Below are positions 9,186-18,094 of a DNA stretch of 64,000 nt, in pieces. Source of the DNA: an uncultured Bacteroidales bacterium. Lineage in GTDB: Bacteria; Bacteroidota; Bacteroidia; Bacteroidales; UBA932. The stretch is from positions 1-64,000 of the forward strand of contig CALUQB010000013.1 in NCBI GenBank assembly GCA_944322815.1. The letters run 5' to 3'. The notes beneath the pieces are model-generated. The model saw nothing but the letters and a program-made list of their open reading frames with translations. It did no database searches and was not told the origin of the DNA. Position 1 is the stretch's first letter. Each line of letters opens with the position of its first letter. The translations under genes and the position numbers were made by a program.

Positions 9186-9401
9186 TCAATTAGAAGAAAT
9201 ATCCGCATTGTACTCATCCTGCAGCTCCTGAATGACCTCCCGGTCAGCGGCAGTAAGATCCACCGGATCAGGAAGAATGAAATCCGTCGCATAACCGTCA
9301 TTCATCGGCGGCAGCTCATCGGCATCATCACAAGATACAGCCGACACCATCAGCATTGCGGCGAATGCCGCCATCACCATATATTTTATATTCCTTTTCA
9401 T
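9186..9401 (-). CDS. small lipoprotein (71 aa)
   Basis: The start at 9401 (MKRNIKYMVMAAF) gives a signal peptide ending VSAVSC, so the mature chain is only about 47 residues. It is acidic and Asp/Pro-rich, with a predicted helix DREVIQELQDEYNADI at the end. It lies 13 nt after susD and 64 nt before the Calx-beta-like lipoprotein in the same direction. I do not recognise a family. It might be an accessory subunit of the uptake complex. The reading frame and lipobox are clear; the role is unknown. Confidence 0.65.
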   Translation of the reverse strand: MKRNIKYMVMAAFAAMLMVSAVSCDDADELPPMNDGYATDFILPDPVDLTAADREVIQELQDEYNADISSN

Positions 9402-9414
9402 CATCATCAATTTT

Positions 9415-10794
9415 TTACTTGACATTATCATAACCCGGATTCTGCACAAGCCCGTCCGTCAGAATCACATCAGCTATCGGAAGCGGGAACGTATACATGA
9501 ACTCCAGAGTCGTGTATTTGCGGCCCTGCCGGTGCGTCCACATCTCAGGCCTCCCGTTCCTCTTCAACTCATACCAGCGGTCCCCTTCCAGAAACAGCTC
9601 CTTCCGCCTCTCGCACAGTATGGCATAAATCAGCGGAGTAAGGGCCTGCCCGCGGGCATCCACCCTGACATTGTCATCAGGATCCACCGGAGGCAGAGTC
9701 TCCATAGTATAGTCAGTCACGCCGGTGATCCTGTGACGGCGCAATTCATTCAGCGATGCAAGAGCCTCCGTCTCCAATCCCTGATGATACTGGCTCTCCA
9801 TCAGGATACACTGCATCTCCGCACTCCTGAGGCACGCCATGGGACGTTTTGCAAAGGTCCGCTTCTCGCCCACAGAAATTCCGTATCTGATATCCTGTTC
9901 ACCTTCAGCGAACAGGTTGATGAACTGCTTGCTGACAGGCTTGCACTGAAGATAGGATATAGCCTGCGAATCACCGCTGCCCGTGGATCGAGTACCCCCC
10001 TTCATCAGGATATTGCCGGTCCCTTCTCCTGTTTCCTCCATCATGGATTTGTAGGCATCTCCGCCAAGCAGAGGGTGTCTTTCCAACACCTGATAAGCAT
10101 AGGAAGCAGCCTGACTGTAATTGCCGGCCCAGAAATGCACCCTGGCAAGATAGCCAAGCATCACATCGCTGTCGAACAGGTAGTCCTCATTCCGGATATT
10201 GCAGTCTATGGCCGACTGAAGATCGTCCGCTACCCGTTTCACCGTCTCGCTGAAAGAAGAGCGGATGGTCCTGGCTTCCATATCGAATACAGTCACCAGA
10301 GGCACGCCGAGCTTCCCGGAAGCATTGCCCTCCCACGGTTCGCAGAAATTCCGCAACAGGTTGTAGTAGCATATGCCACGCAGCGCATAAGCCAGACCTT
10401 TCACGTCGGAGGCTTCCTCAGAAGTATCCTCAGCCAGTCCGTCGAGTACGATATTGCAGTCCCTGATGACCTCATACAGATGGGCATACAGCACCTGTTT
10501 GTCAGAGAGGTCATCACCTACATAGAGGGGTACATAGTTCCCTGTAGGGTACTGGGTCAGTTTCGACTCCAGATCATCGGCATAGCACTCCAGATCCGCG
10601 ACAGAGCCGACATCCCCGATGATGGTCTCCTCTCCTTCCTCTATCTCGTACAGTCGGGTCTGCAACAAGGCCGAATATTCCTCCGGCGTCTGCGGAATCG
10701 TCTTTCCGTACGGCTTGATGTCCAGATAGTCCGTACACGAAACCGCAGCCAGAACCAGACCGGCCAGCACCGCATATTTACCGATATTCTTCAT
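9415..10794 (-). CDS. SusD/RagB-family outer-membrane lipoprotein
   Basis: A lipoprotein (LAAVSC) of the SusD/RagB family: the mature start CTDYLDIKPYGKTIPQTPEEY and the internal TPR-like helices (GLAYALRGICYYNLLRNF, YLARVHFWAGNYSQAASYAYQVL) are typical, as is the C-terminal LIYAILCERRKELFLEGDRWYELKR block. SusD proteins cap the SusC barrel and capture substrate at the surface. An ATG 18 nt upstream (10812) is an alternative start. It pairs with the SusC gene 112 nt upstream; a GGTCC hairpin lies in that gap. The adjacent S9 peptidase hints at a peptide-type ligand. Confidence 0.88.
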   Translation of the reverse strand: MKNIGKYAVLAGLVLAAVSCTDYLDIKPYGKTIPQTPEEYSALLQTRLYEIEEGEETIIGDVGSVADLECYADDLESKLTQYPTGNYVPLYVGDDLSDKQVLYAHLYEVIRDCNIVLDGLAEDTSEEASDVKGLAYALRGICYYNLLRNFCEPWEGNASGKLGVPLVTVFDMEARTIRSSFSETVKRVADDLQSAIDCNIRNEDYLFDSDVMLGYLARVHFWAGNYSQAASYAYQVLERHPLLGGDAYKSMMEETGEGTGNILMKGGTRSTGSGDSQAISYLQCKPVSKQFINLFAEGEQDIRYGISVGEKRTFAKRPMACLRSAEMQCILMESQYHQGLETEALASLNELRRHRITGVTDYTMETLPPVDPDDNVRVDARGQALTPLIYAILCERRKELFLEGDRWYELKRNGRPEMWTHRQGRKYTTLEFMYTFPLPIADVILTDGLVQNPGYDNVK

Positions 10795-10858
10795 TACCTT
10801 GATTTCCTTCATTATCTTAATTATTTGTTAATGACTATCCGCCAAAATTCCTTCACCT

Positions 10859-10902
10859 TGTCATCTCGACCGGAGGTCCTGCGGACCGCAGTGGAGAGAT
10901 CT
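10859..10902. repeat. susC-susD intergenic hairpin element
   Basis: Between susC and susD the sequence holds nested palindromes: ATCTC/GAGAT outer arms and a perfect GGTCC-tgc-GGACC core (10875-10887). It resembles short dispersed palindromic repeats of Bacteroidota, but no second copy was found in this window. It could be an RNA stabiliser or attenuator that sets the SusC:SusD ratio. Confidence 0.4.
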
Positions 10903-10906
10903 GATA

Positions 10907-13900
10907 TTAAAAACTACAGCTCAGGCTGAACGTAAACGAACGGCTCTGAGGGTAAACGGCTCCAGGAGTCTCCGGATCTATACCCGAGTAGTTCGTCAGG
11001 ATGAACAGATTGTTCATCAGGAAACTCACCGTAAACGAACCCATCCTCATGGCGTCCACCCACTTCTTCGGCAGGTCGTATGAGAGAGATATCGTACTGA
11101 GCTTGAAATACGACACATCCTCCAGCATGACGCAGTCCGTCACATCGTCAATATACGGCTGCATGGCATCCAGATACTGTCCGCTCGGATCGGTGATCCT
11201 CGGTCCGTAAGCATCTATCAGACGCGGATAGCCGTCAGTCACCGGATTCGCCACGGTCCAGCGGTGGGTCACATCCTTGCGCACATTCAGATGATTCACA
11301 TACACGTCATTCATCTGCGTGGCTATAGGCTCGTTGTCAGTACCGGAACCGGCATCTCGCCATGACACCGGACATTCGATGTTGTTCAGCATCTTCCCGC
11401 CTATGGAGAAGTTTCCGGCGATATTGAGAGAAAGCCTCTTGTAGGTAAATGTCGTCGAAAGACCGCCAGTCCACGGAGCATGCGACGTACCCACATAGTA
11501 GAGGTAATTCGTGAAAAGCCTGTAGTCCTCGATGGTCGAAATCTGCGCATCAGGACGGATGATGAACTTGTACACCCCTGTCGCAGGATCTATTCCCGAA
11601 GTCTTTCCGGTGAAGATATGTCCAAGAGGATAGCCTACATAATAGTCGCCGAAAATATTGCCCGTAGGGGAATCATATTTGGTGAGTTCGTTGTAGTTAT
11701 AGGCGGCATTGGCGGTCAGCCTCCAATGGAAATGCTTGAATTTCAGTATGGTCGAGCCGAGCATAAGCTCCACTCCGTTGTTTACCTGCTCGGAAGTGTT
11801 GTAGCTCTGGGTATCGAACCCCGTGCTCTCGGGCACACGGACATTCGTTACCAGGTCCATGTTGTGGTTCCTGTAGTAGGATACCTCTCCGAAAATCCGG
11901 TCATGGATCAGGCCGAAATTCAGGCCTACATTGAAGGTCTGGTTCTTCTCCCAGCGCAGATGCGGGTTCGGCGGGTTGCTGATCTGCCCGAGCCGATAGT
12001 AATCATCTCCGGTATTCCTGAAATAATCCCTGTAATTCATGATCAGCACCGGATAGACAGACTGGTTCACGCCTCCGGTATATCCGAAACCTGCACGCAG
12101 GCTCAGCGTACTGATCGCCTTCGAGATTCCGCCCTGCATCCACGGCTCTTCGTCAATGTTCCACGCGGCACTGCCTGACCAGTTCACGTTGAACTGTTCG
12201 TCGCTTCCGAAATTGTTCGACCCGTCGCTTCTGACCGTCCCGCTGACCACGTATTTGTTCCTGAACGTATAAGTGACGGACCCGTAAAATGACGCGAAGG
12301 CATTCTCTATGATATTCTGGCCGGCGCTGCCGTCCAATACCGCTCCGAAATTCACCAGATCCTCATAGTCGTAGTCCCCGTCGGAATTCGTAGGCCACAT
12401 CGGAGTGGAATGGTTGCCGGTCACCGGATCATATCCGTACCGTTTCGTAGTGATGTTTTTCGCGTAGGAACTGCGGATCTCGGCTCCGCCTATCACGCTG
12501 AGGGCATGGTCGGTCGCAAATGTCCTGGCATAGTTCAGCTGGCCCCGGAGCATGTACGATGTATTGTATGTCGAAGACTGGGTGATGGAACCGTACTTTC
12601 TCTGGGATGTATATGACTCTCCCTCGAACGGCCTGTCCATGAAGGCGGCATAGGTATTCGCTCCGTTTATGTTCTCGGACATGTCTCCCGAATACGAAAA
12701 CGAAGCCAGACCTGTGAATGTCAGACCTTTGGCAATATTTATCGTAGTATTCCCCTGTATGGTGAACGTAGTGGAATTCGCCTCGCTGGAGGTCTCGTTT
12801 ATCTCGCGCATGAGGTTGAAACCGTTGTCCGGAATCTGGGCGCCGACAGCTCCGTTCGCGCTGCTGATGGTCAGATAAGTATCGTCAGAACGGTATGAAC
12901 CGTCGGCATTGTACAGCTGCTCGTAAGGATTTGCGAAATAGGCATAGTCGAAAAGGCTGACATTGTTCGACGGAGACAGGGCCTTCTGATAGCTGAAATC
13001 GGTCTGTATCCCGAATTTCAGCCATTTGGCAGGACGCGAGTCTATTTTCGCATTCAGGCTGTAGTTCGTCGCGCTGGTCTTCTGGACCAGGCCGTTGTTG
13101 TAGCCGAATCCGCCTGACACATAGTAAGTCATCTTGTCCGTTCCCCCGGAAACCGACAGATAGTGGCTGGTGGAAACTGTGTTCCTGAACAGCACGTCGA
13201 ACCAGTCAGTAGTATGCGAACCGAGTTCCTCGATATAGGCATCCTGCTCGGCTACAGACATCCCGGCGAACTTTCCGTAACCGGAACGGATCTGGCCCAC
13301 GATACCTATGACAGGATAGTGCGCGGAGGTATTGCCGCTTATGTAGTCCTGATATCCGGCAGCAGAGAATTCGTCCCACAGTTCCTGCTCCCAGGCCAGT
13401 TTCTCCCTGGAATCCATCAGATTCGCGTCCCTGGCCGGCTTGGTCTGCACTGTCACTGAACCCATATAGCTGACGGACGTCTTTCCGGCATTGCCCCTCT
13501 TGGTCGTGACCACGATGACACCGTTGGCTGCCTGCGACCCGTATATTGCCGCAGCGGCGGCATCCTTCAGGACAGTAATGGACTCGATGTCGTTAGGGTT
13601 TATGTTTCCGATACCGGTAGCGAAGATGTTGTCGAAGTCACCGGACTGGATCTGGCTAAGGTTCATCTGAGGGATATTCTTCTGCATCGGCACCCCGTCG
13701 ATGACCCATAGCGGTTCGGCATTTCCGGTGATGGTGTTCGTACCCCTGATTCTGACGGAAGCCGCAGCACCCGGACGGCCGGAAGTCATCTGGACGTTCA
13801 CTCCGGCGAGCTTTCCCTGGAGAAGCTGGTCTACTGTCTTCAAAGGAGAGCCCTGCAGTTCCTCGGCATCGATGACTGCCACGGCACCCGTACTCTTGCG

Positions 13901-14269
13901 GAGTTCCACCTGGGAGTAGCCCGTGACCACCACCTGATCCATCATCATGGTTTCCTCTTCCAGGACGACATCGAAATGCGTCTTGGTAGCCTTGATGTCC
14001 TTCGATTCGAAGCCGATACAGCTGAAACGCAAGGTAGAACCGAGATCCACGGTGATGCTGTAGTCGCCTTCCAGTCCCGAGCCTACGCCTATCATCGTTC
14101 CCGGTATCATCACCGATACTCCGGCAAGCGGCTCGCCTGAAGGATCCGTAATCTTTCCGCTGACCGTGATCTGCGGAGTCTGGGCATTTGCAGCCGCCGG
14201 CACTGCGACAAACAGTACCGACAGAAGAAAAGCCAGTAATCCTGTAAGTTTGTAGTCGGATATTTTCAT
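10907..14269 (-). CDS. SusC/RagA-family TonB-dependent receptor
   Basis: A 1120-residue outer-membrane receptor. A signal peptide ends AAANAQ. A CarboxypepD_reg-like domain follows (about 35-110, VSGKITDPSGEPLAGVSV), then the TonB-box-like stretch DQVVVTGYS. The plug is at about 115-230 (SVRIRGTNTITGN, ESITVLKDAAAAAIYGSQAANGVIVVTTKRG), and the remainder is a 22-strand-type barrel ending in an aromatic-terminated strand (TFSLSCSF). It forms a transporter with the downstream SusD protein. The S9 peptidase gene ends 18 nt upstream, which favours import of peptides or glycopeptides, though the ligand cannot be read from sequence. Confidence 0.92.
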   Translation of the reverse strand: MKISDYKLTGLLAFLLSVLFVAVPAAANAQTPQITVSGKITDPSGEPLAGVSVMIPGTMIGVGSGLEGDYSITVDLGSTLRFSCIGFESKDIKATKTHFDVVLEEETMMMDQVVVTGYSQVELRKSTGAVAVIDAEELQGSPLKTVDQLLQGKLAGVNVQMTSGRPGAAASVRIRGTNTITGNAEPLWVIDGVPMQKNIPQMNLSQIQSGDFDNIFATGIGNINPNDIESITVLKDAAAAAIYGSQAANGVIVVTTKRGNAGKTSVSYMGSVTVQTKPARDANLMDSREKLAWEQELWDEFSAAGYQDYISGNTSAHYPVIGIVGQIRSGYGKFAGMSVAEQDAYIEELGSHTTDWFDVLFRNTVSTSHYLSVSGGTDKMTYYVSGGFGYNNGLVQKTSATNYSLNAKIDSRPAKWLKFGIQTDFSYQKALSPSNNVSLFDYAYFANPYEQLYNADGSYRSDDTYLTISSANGAVGAQIPDNGFNLMREINETSSEANSTTFTIQGNTTINIAKGLTFTGLASFSYSGDMSENINGANTYAAFMDRPFEGESYTSQRKYGSITQSSTYNTSYMLRGQLNYARTFATDHALSVIGGAEIRSSYAKNITTKRYGYDPVTGNHSTPMWPTNSDGDYDYEDLVNFGAVLDGSAGQNIIENAFASFYGSVTYTFRNKYVVSGTVRSDGSNNFGSDEQFNVNWSGSAAWNIDEEPWMQGGISKAISTLSLRAGFGYTGGVNQSVYPVLIMNYRDYFRNTGDDYYRLGQISNPPNPHLRWEKNQTFNVGLNFGLIHDRIFGEVSYYRNHNMDLVTNVRVPESTGFDTQSYNTSEQVNNGVELMLGSTILKFKHFHWRLTANAAYNYNELTKYDSPTGNIFGDYYVGYPLGHIFTGKTSGIDPATGVYKFIIRPDAQISTIEDYRLFTNYLYYVGTSHAPWTGGLSTTFTYKRLSLNIAGNFSIGGKMLNNIECPVSWRDAGSGTDNEPIATQMNDVYVNHLNVRKDVTHRWTVANPVTDGYPRLIDAYGPRITDPSGQYLDAMQPYIDDVTDCVMLEDVSYFKLSTISLSYDLPKKWVDAMRMGSFTVSFLMNNLFILTNYSGIDPETPGAVYPQSRSFTFSLSCSF

Positions 14270-14287
14270 AGGCGAAAATATGAGTTG

Positions 14288-16618
14288 TTAATAATCGTTG
14301 ATGTCATCCGCGCTCATGCCGAGAAGGTGTTCGGCGAAATACAGGCGGATCAAATTCACATAGTACTTGTCACCCAGTCCGTGGTCCTCTCCCGGAAGGA
14401 TCATCATGTCGAAGTATTTTCCTGCCCGGATCAGGGCCCTGGCAAGACGGAGGGTGCTGGCAGGATGGACATTGTTGTCCACATCGCCCGTGATGAGCAG
14501 AAGCCTGCCTTTCAGGTTCGGGGCGAGATCAGCAGTGACAGGCACGTCGCACCGGAAAACAACTGAACCATCCTCCGCCGTTTCAGACTGCAGTCCCTGA
14601 TATGATTCACCCCACCACTGCATGTAGATATTGTTGTCGTAGTTTCCAGAGGCAGCCACTCCGACCTTGTAGAAATCCGGCCTGGTCATCATGGCGGTGG
14701 CAGTCATGAAACCGCCTCCGGAATGGCCGTATATTCCCACCCTGGTGGTGTCGGCGAACGGAAACTTCTCTCCTATCTGCCTGATCACGGCATAGTCATC
14801 ATCCAGCGGATAGTCCCGAAGATTCCCGTAAGCGAAGTTGTAGAAATCGCGGCCTCTGAACGGATTGCTTCCGCGATAGGAGAAATTCACGACCACGAAA
14901 CCCATCTGGGCGAGGGACTGGTTGTAATTGTCATCCAGTGAAAAGGCATTCGGTACCAGGTCGGTCTGAGGTCCCGGATACACGCTGCTTATGATAGGGT
15001 ATTTCTTCGTCGTATCCAGATCGAAAGGCAGATATACGACACCATACAGGTCAGTGAGCGAGTCCGCTGCGTGAAGTTTCATCAGCAGAGGCTCTTTCCA
15101 GCCGTGCCGGTACAGCCTGGAAACATCGCAGTCCTCCATTCTGAACTTCTCCCTGCCGGAAAGGTCATAAATCCTGTTCTGCGGCGGCAGATCCATCCTG
15201 GACATCTCGTCATGGAGGAAGCGGAAGTCAGGAGAAAGAGTCATCCTGTGCTCCCCGTCTCCCGGTGTCAGACATACGGTTTTCCTGTTCCCGTCCAGAG
15301 ACGCCTTGTAATAGAAAGTGTACGCAGGATTCACGCCTTTCTCCCGTCCGAACCCCTCGAAAATGACTTCCCTGGTCTTCCTGAATATCCTGACGACACG
15401 TCCGGCCACGAAATCCTCATCCGTTATGGCATTTTTCAGGCGGCCTTCTCCGTCATATAGATAATACATTCCTTTTCCTGTCCGCTCCGACCACCAGAGG
15501 ATTTCTTCTCCCTCATCCATCACATAAAATGAAAACAGCTGCTCGTTCAGGTGAGGCTTGCATTCTTCACTGATCAGTACCTTCAGGCTGCCGTCCTCCG
15601 CATCCACCCGGCACAGATCCACGACATCGGCCTGCCTGTTCATCCTGATGAAATAAATGTACCTGTCCGTCTGGAAAAAACGGCTGAACCGCGGCACCAC
15701 TATCCGCTGGTCCGGATAGGCATCTGCTTCTATACGCCGGATGGACTTTTGTTCCGCATCCACCATATAGACGTCATACTGAGGCACATGCTTGTCCCCT
15801 GGAAGTGTGTACTTATAGGTTTTGACCGTCGGACGAGGAGTGGAAAGACTGTTTATCAGGGACATGGTCCCTACTTCCCGTTTGTCTTCCCTGATGAGGA
15901 AAAATTTATGGGTAGAGCCTATCCATGTACCTATCGGGGCATACCTGGCATCGGGTTCTTTCCGAGAATCTCCTCCGATGGCGAAAGAAAAATACTGCTC
16001 CCCGTCGTATGTGAGCCTGAGACTGTCCCTCCCGCCGTCTGAATAAAGCACCAGATCATGGCCTATGGCGGAAATATAATACAGGCTGTCTGCAGAATAG
16101 CTTTTGTACCATTCGTTCTTTATCTTGGGAAGATTCCGGACTTCCCGCTCCAGGACCATTTCCAGACTGTCTTTCCTGACATCGTATCTGAACCGATGCC
16201 CGTGCCACCCGAATTCGAACCTGAAAGGATTCCCATCTTCAAACGTCAGGGAATAAACCGTCAGAGGCTCGTCAGCCGCATATTCGCGAGGAGCTACCCC
16301 TTCCCTTTCGTTTTTCAGGAGTCCGGCTATCCTGCCGGACAATGCCTTCGGGTCGAAAAGTTCGCGTTTTTTCCACTTTCCGGTGTCCACGACATAATGG
16401 TGCACACCGAGACTGTCTTCAGTCCTGTAATGGAAATACCTGTCTCCCTGCAGCCAGTCCACCTGCATGGAGGCGTTCCTGACGAGAGGACTTAATGAAT
16501 CATACGAAAAACGTTCTGCCTTGGCGATGGCTTCCGCCACCGTCGGCCCGGCGTAAACGCTACTGGAAAACAGCAGGAACAAGCCGGTGAGAAATATAAA
16601 TTTCGGGGAGAATCTCAT
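14288..16618 (-). CDS. S9 family prolyl peptidase (DPP IV-like), exported
   Basis: A serine peptidase with an N-terminal beta-propeller of DPP IV type and a C-terminal alpha/beta hydrolase domain. The start at 16618 (MRFSPKFIFLTGLFLLF) gives a clean signal peptide. The triad is visible: Ser about 633 in YGHSGGG, Asp about 714 in TGDVDNNVHP and His about 746 in GEDHGLGD. The family removes N-terminal dipeptides, often after proline, in the periplasm. It lies directly upstream of susC (18-nt gap), an unusual companion for a glycan system, and suggests that imported peptides are trimmed here. Family firm; substrate inferred. Confidence 0.9.
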   Translation of the reverse strand: MRFSPKFIFLTGLFLLFSSSVYAGPTVAEAIAKAERFSYDSLSPLVRNASMQVDWLQGDRYFHYRTEDSLGVHHYVVDTGKWKKRELFDPKALSGRIAGLLKNEREGVAPREYAADEPLTVYSLTFEDGNPFRFEFGWHGHRFRYDVRKDSLEMVLEREVRNLPKIKNEWYKSYSADSLYYISAIGHDLVLYSDGGRDSLRLTYDGEQYFSFAIGGDSRKEPDARYAPIGTWIGSTHKFFLIREDKREVGTMSLINSLSTPRPTVKTYKYTLPGDKHVPQYDVYMVDAEQKSIRRIEADAYPDQRIVVPRFSRFFQTDRYIYFIRMNRQADVVDLCRVDAEDGSLKVLISEECKPHLNEQLFSFYVMDEGEEILWWSERTGKGMYYLYDGEGRLKNAITDEDFVAGRVVRIFRKTREVIFEGFGREKGVNPAYTFYYKASLDGNRKTVCLTPGDGEHRMTLSPDFRFLHDEMSRMDLPPQNRIYDLSGREKFRMEDCDVSRLYRHGWKEPLLMKLHAADSLTDLYGVVYLPFDLDTTKKYPIISSVYPGPQTDLVPNAFSLDDNYNQSLAQMGFVVVNFSYRGSNPFRGRDFYNFAYGNLRDYPLDDDYAVIRQIGEKFPFADTTRVGIYGHSGGGFMTATAMMTRPDFYKVGVAASGNYDNNIYMQWWGESYQGLQSETAEDGSVVFRCDVPVTADLAPNLKGRLLLITGDVDNNVHPASTLRLARALIRAGKYFDMMILPGEDHGLGDKYYVNLIRLYFAEHLLGMSADDINDY

Positions 16619-16671
16619 CTGCTGACGTCCGTTTCCCCGCAAATTTATCATTTTTTCGTTTTGTTGATACT

Positions 16672-18042
16672 TTATTTCATCATTTTCTTCCAGTTGAACA
16701 CCGGCAACAGGAATGAAATCAGGGCCGCTGCCAGCCAGAAGACAGAAACGGGTGTGAAATTGTACACGGCATCGGCTATCTCGCCGGCATGCCGCATATT
16801 ACCCTCTATCAGATAGCCGCTGGCAATATCCTGGATGCCGGCAGCCAGATAGCTCGAGATCCCGACTATCCCCAATGCCGCACCGGTAGCCTTTCTCGGT
16901 ACGATGTCTACGGCCATGAGGCCTGCGACAATACAATACAGCACCCCTATCGCCAGACTGAATACGGAAACATATACTACGTTCAACACATATCCGCCCC
17001 CGGAAAACAGGAACAACGCCAATGCCACGAAGCCTACGGCTCCGGACAATATGGCCGGCTTGATACGGTCGCTCTTGAACACAGTGTCGGAGAGCCACCC
17101 GGCCAGCACTGTCCCCACTACCCCAAATACTGCCGAGAATGCTATGATCTGCGAAGCCGATTCCAGAGAAAACAGCTTCTCCTTCTGCAGAAAAAGCACG
17201 CCCCATCCGGCCACTGCGTATTTGGTGATGTAGATAAATGCACTGGCAGCGGAAATGATCCAGATTCCAGGATGCCTGAGCACCTGTTTCTGGACCTCGG
17301 AAGTCCTCATCCTGTCCTCCTTTTTCAATTCCTCAGATGAAAGCTCCTGCACTGAAGGCAGGCCCTTGCTCTCAGGAGTATCGCTGACGAAGAAAAGGAT
17401 GGTCAGAGTGCCGACTACTCCTGCGATGGCGGCGAATATGAATCCCGACTGCCATCCGAACGTGCCCACTATGGCTCCGATGACGATAAAGGAAAGGAAT
17501 TCGCCTAAATAAGGAGTGGCGCTGAATATTCCGTAATACGTTCCTCTCTTGTTCAGAGGAAACCACCTGGACAGGTTTATTATTCCCGGAGGCGAGCCCA
17601 TGGACTGTGCCCATCCGTTTATGCCCCACAATATGGCGAAAGAGATGAAGACAGCCACTGACGCTATCCCCATATCGCCATGAAGGAAACCAAGAACACC
17701 CATCAGAAGATTTATGAGAGCGGACACGGCCAGTCCGGTGGCCATGAAGCGCCTGATGTTGCAGTAGTCGGCTATGAACCCGTTCATGAACTTTCCGACA
17801 GCATATACGAAAAGCAGGGAGGAGCCTATGATGCCAAGCTGGCCCGCTGTCAGAAGTTCCGAATCGATAAGCGGCTGCTTCACCACGCTCAGGCTGAGCC
17901 TGCAGACATAGTAAAGGCTGTAAGCTACGGTAGCCGCCCAGAAAGTGTTACGTCTCAGCCGGCTGTATACTTCCGGCACTTTTCCCGCCGGGACCTTTTC
18001 CTGGGAAGGCTTGCTGATCCTGTAGAAAGAGTACAAGCTCAT
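16672..18042 (-). CDS. MFS transporter of the organophosphate:phosphate antiporter (GlpT/UhpT) type
   Basis: A 456-residue inner-membrane protein with 12 predicted membrane segments. The N-terminal RRNTFWAATVAYSLYYVCRLSLSVVKQPL and the segment WAQSMGSPPGIINLSRWFPLNKRGTYYGIF are characteristic of the OPA family (GlpT, UhpT, UhpC). Known members exchange sugar phosphates or glycerol phosphate for phosphate, or act as sensors. It lies between a GH2 glycosidase and the S9 peptidase with gaps of about 52 nt each, so it probably imports a product of this operon. The exact substrate is not deducible. Confidence 0.85.
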   Translation of the reverse strand: MSLYSFYRISKPSQEKVPAGKVPEVYSRLRRNTFWAATVAYSLYYVCRLSLSVVKQPLIDSELLTAGQLGIIGSSLLFVYAVGKFMNGFIADYCNIRRFMATGLAVSALINLLMGVLGFLHGDMGIASVAVFISFAILWGINGWAQSMGSPPGIINLSRWFPLNKRGTYYGIFSATPYLGEFLSFIVIGAIVGTFGWQSGFIFAAIAGVVGTLTILFFVSDTPESKGLPSVQELSSEELKKEDRMRTSEVQKQVLRHPGIWIISAASAFIYITKYAVAGWGVLFLQKEKLFSLESASQIIAFSAVFGVVGTVLAGWLSDTVFKSDRIKPAILSGAVGFVALALFLFSGGGYVLNVVYVSVFSLAIGVLYCIVAGLMAVDIVPRKATGAALGIVGISSYLAAGIQDIASGYLIEGNMRHAGEIADAVYNFTPVSVFWLAAALISFLLPVFNWKKMMK

Positions 18043-18094
18043 TGCTCGATATTTAGGACATTAAAACCATTCTTCACCGGATGCTTCTTTCCGT

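Noticed and set aside
9532..10929. 465-codon plus-strand frame over susD
   Set aside because: It is antisense to a clear SusD gene and has no recognisable domain; long shadow frames are common at this base composition.
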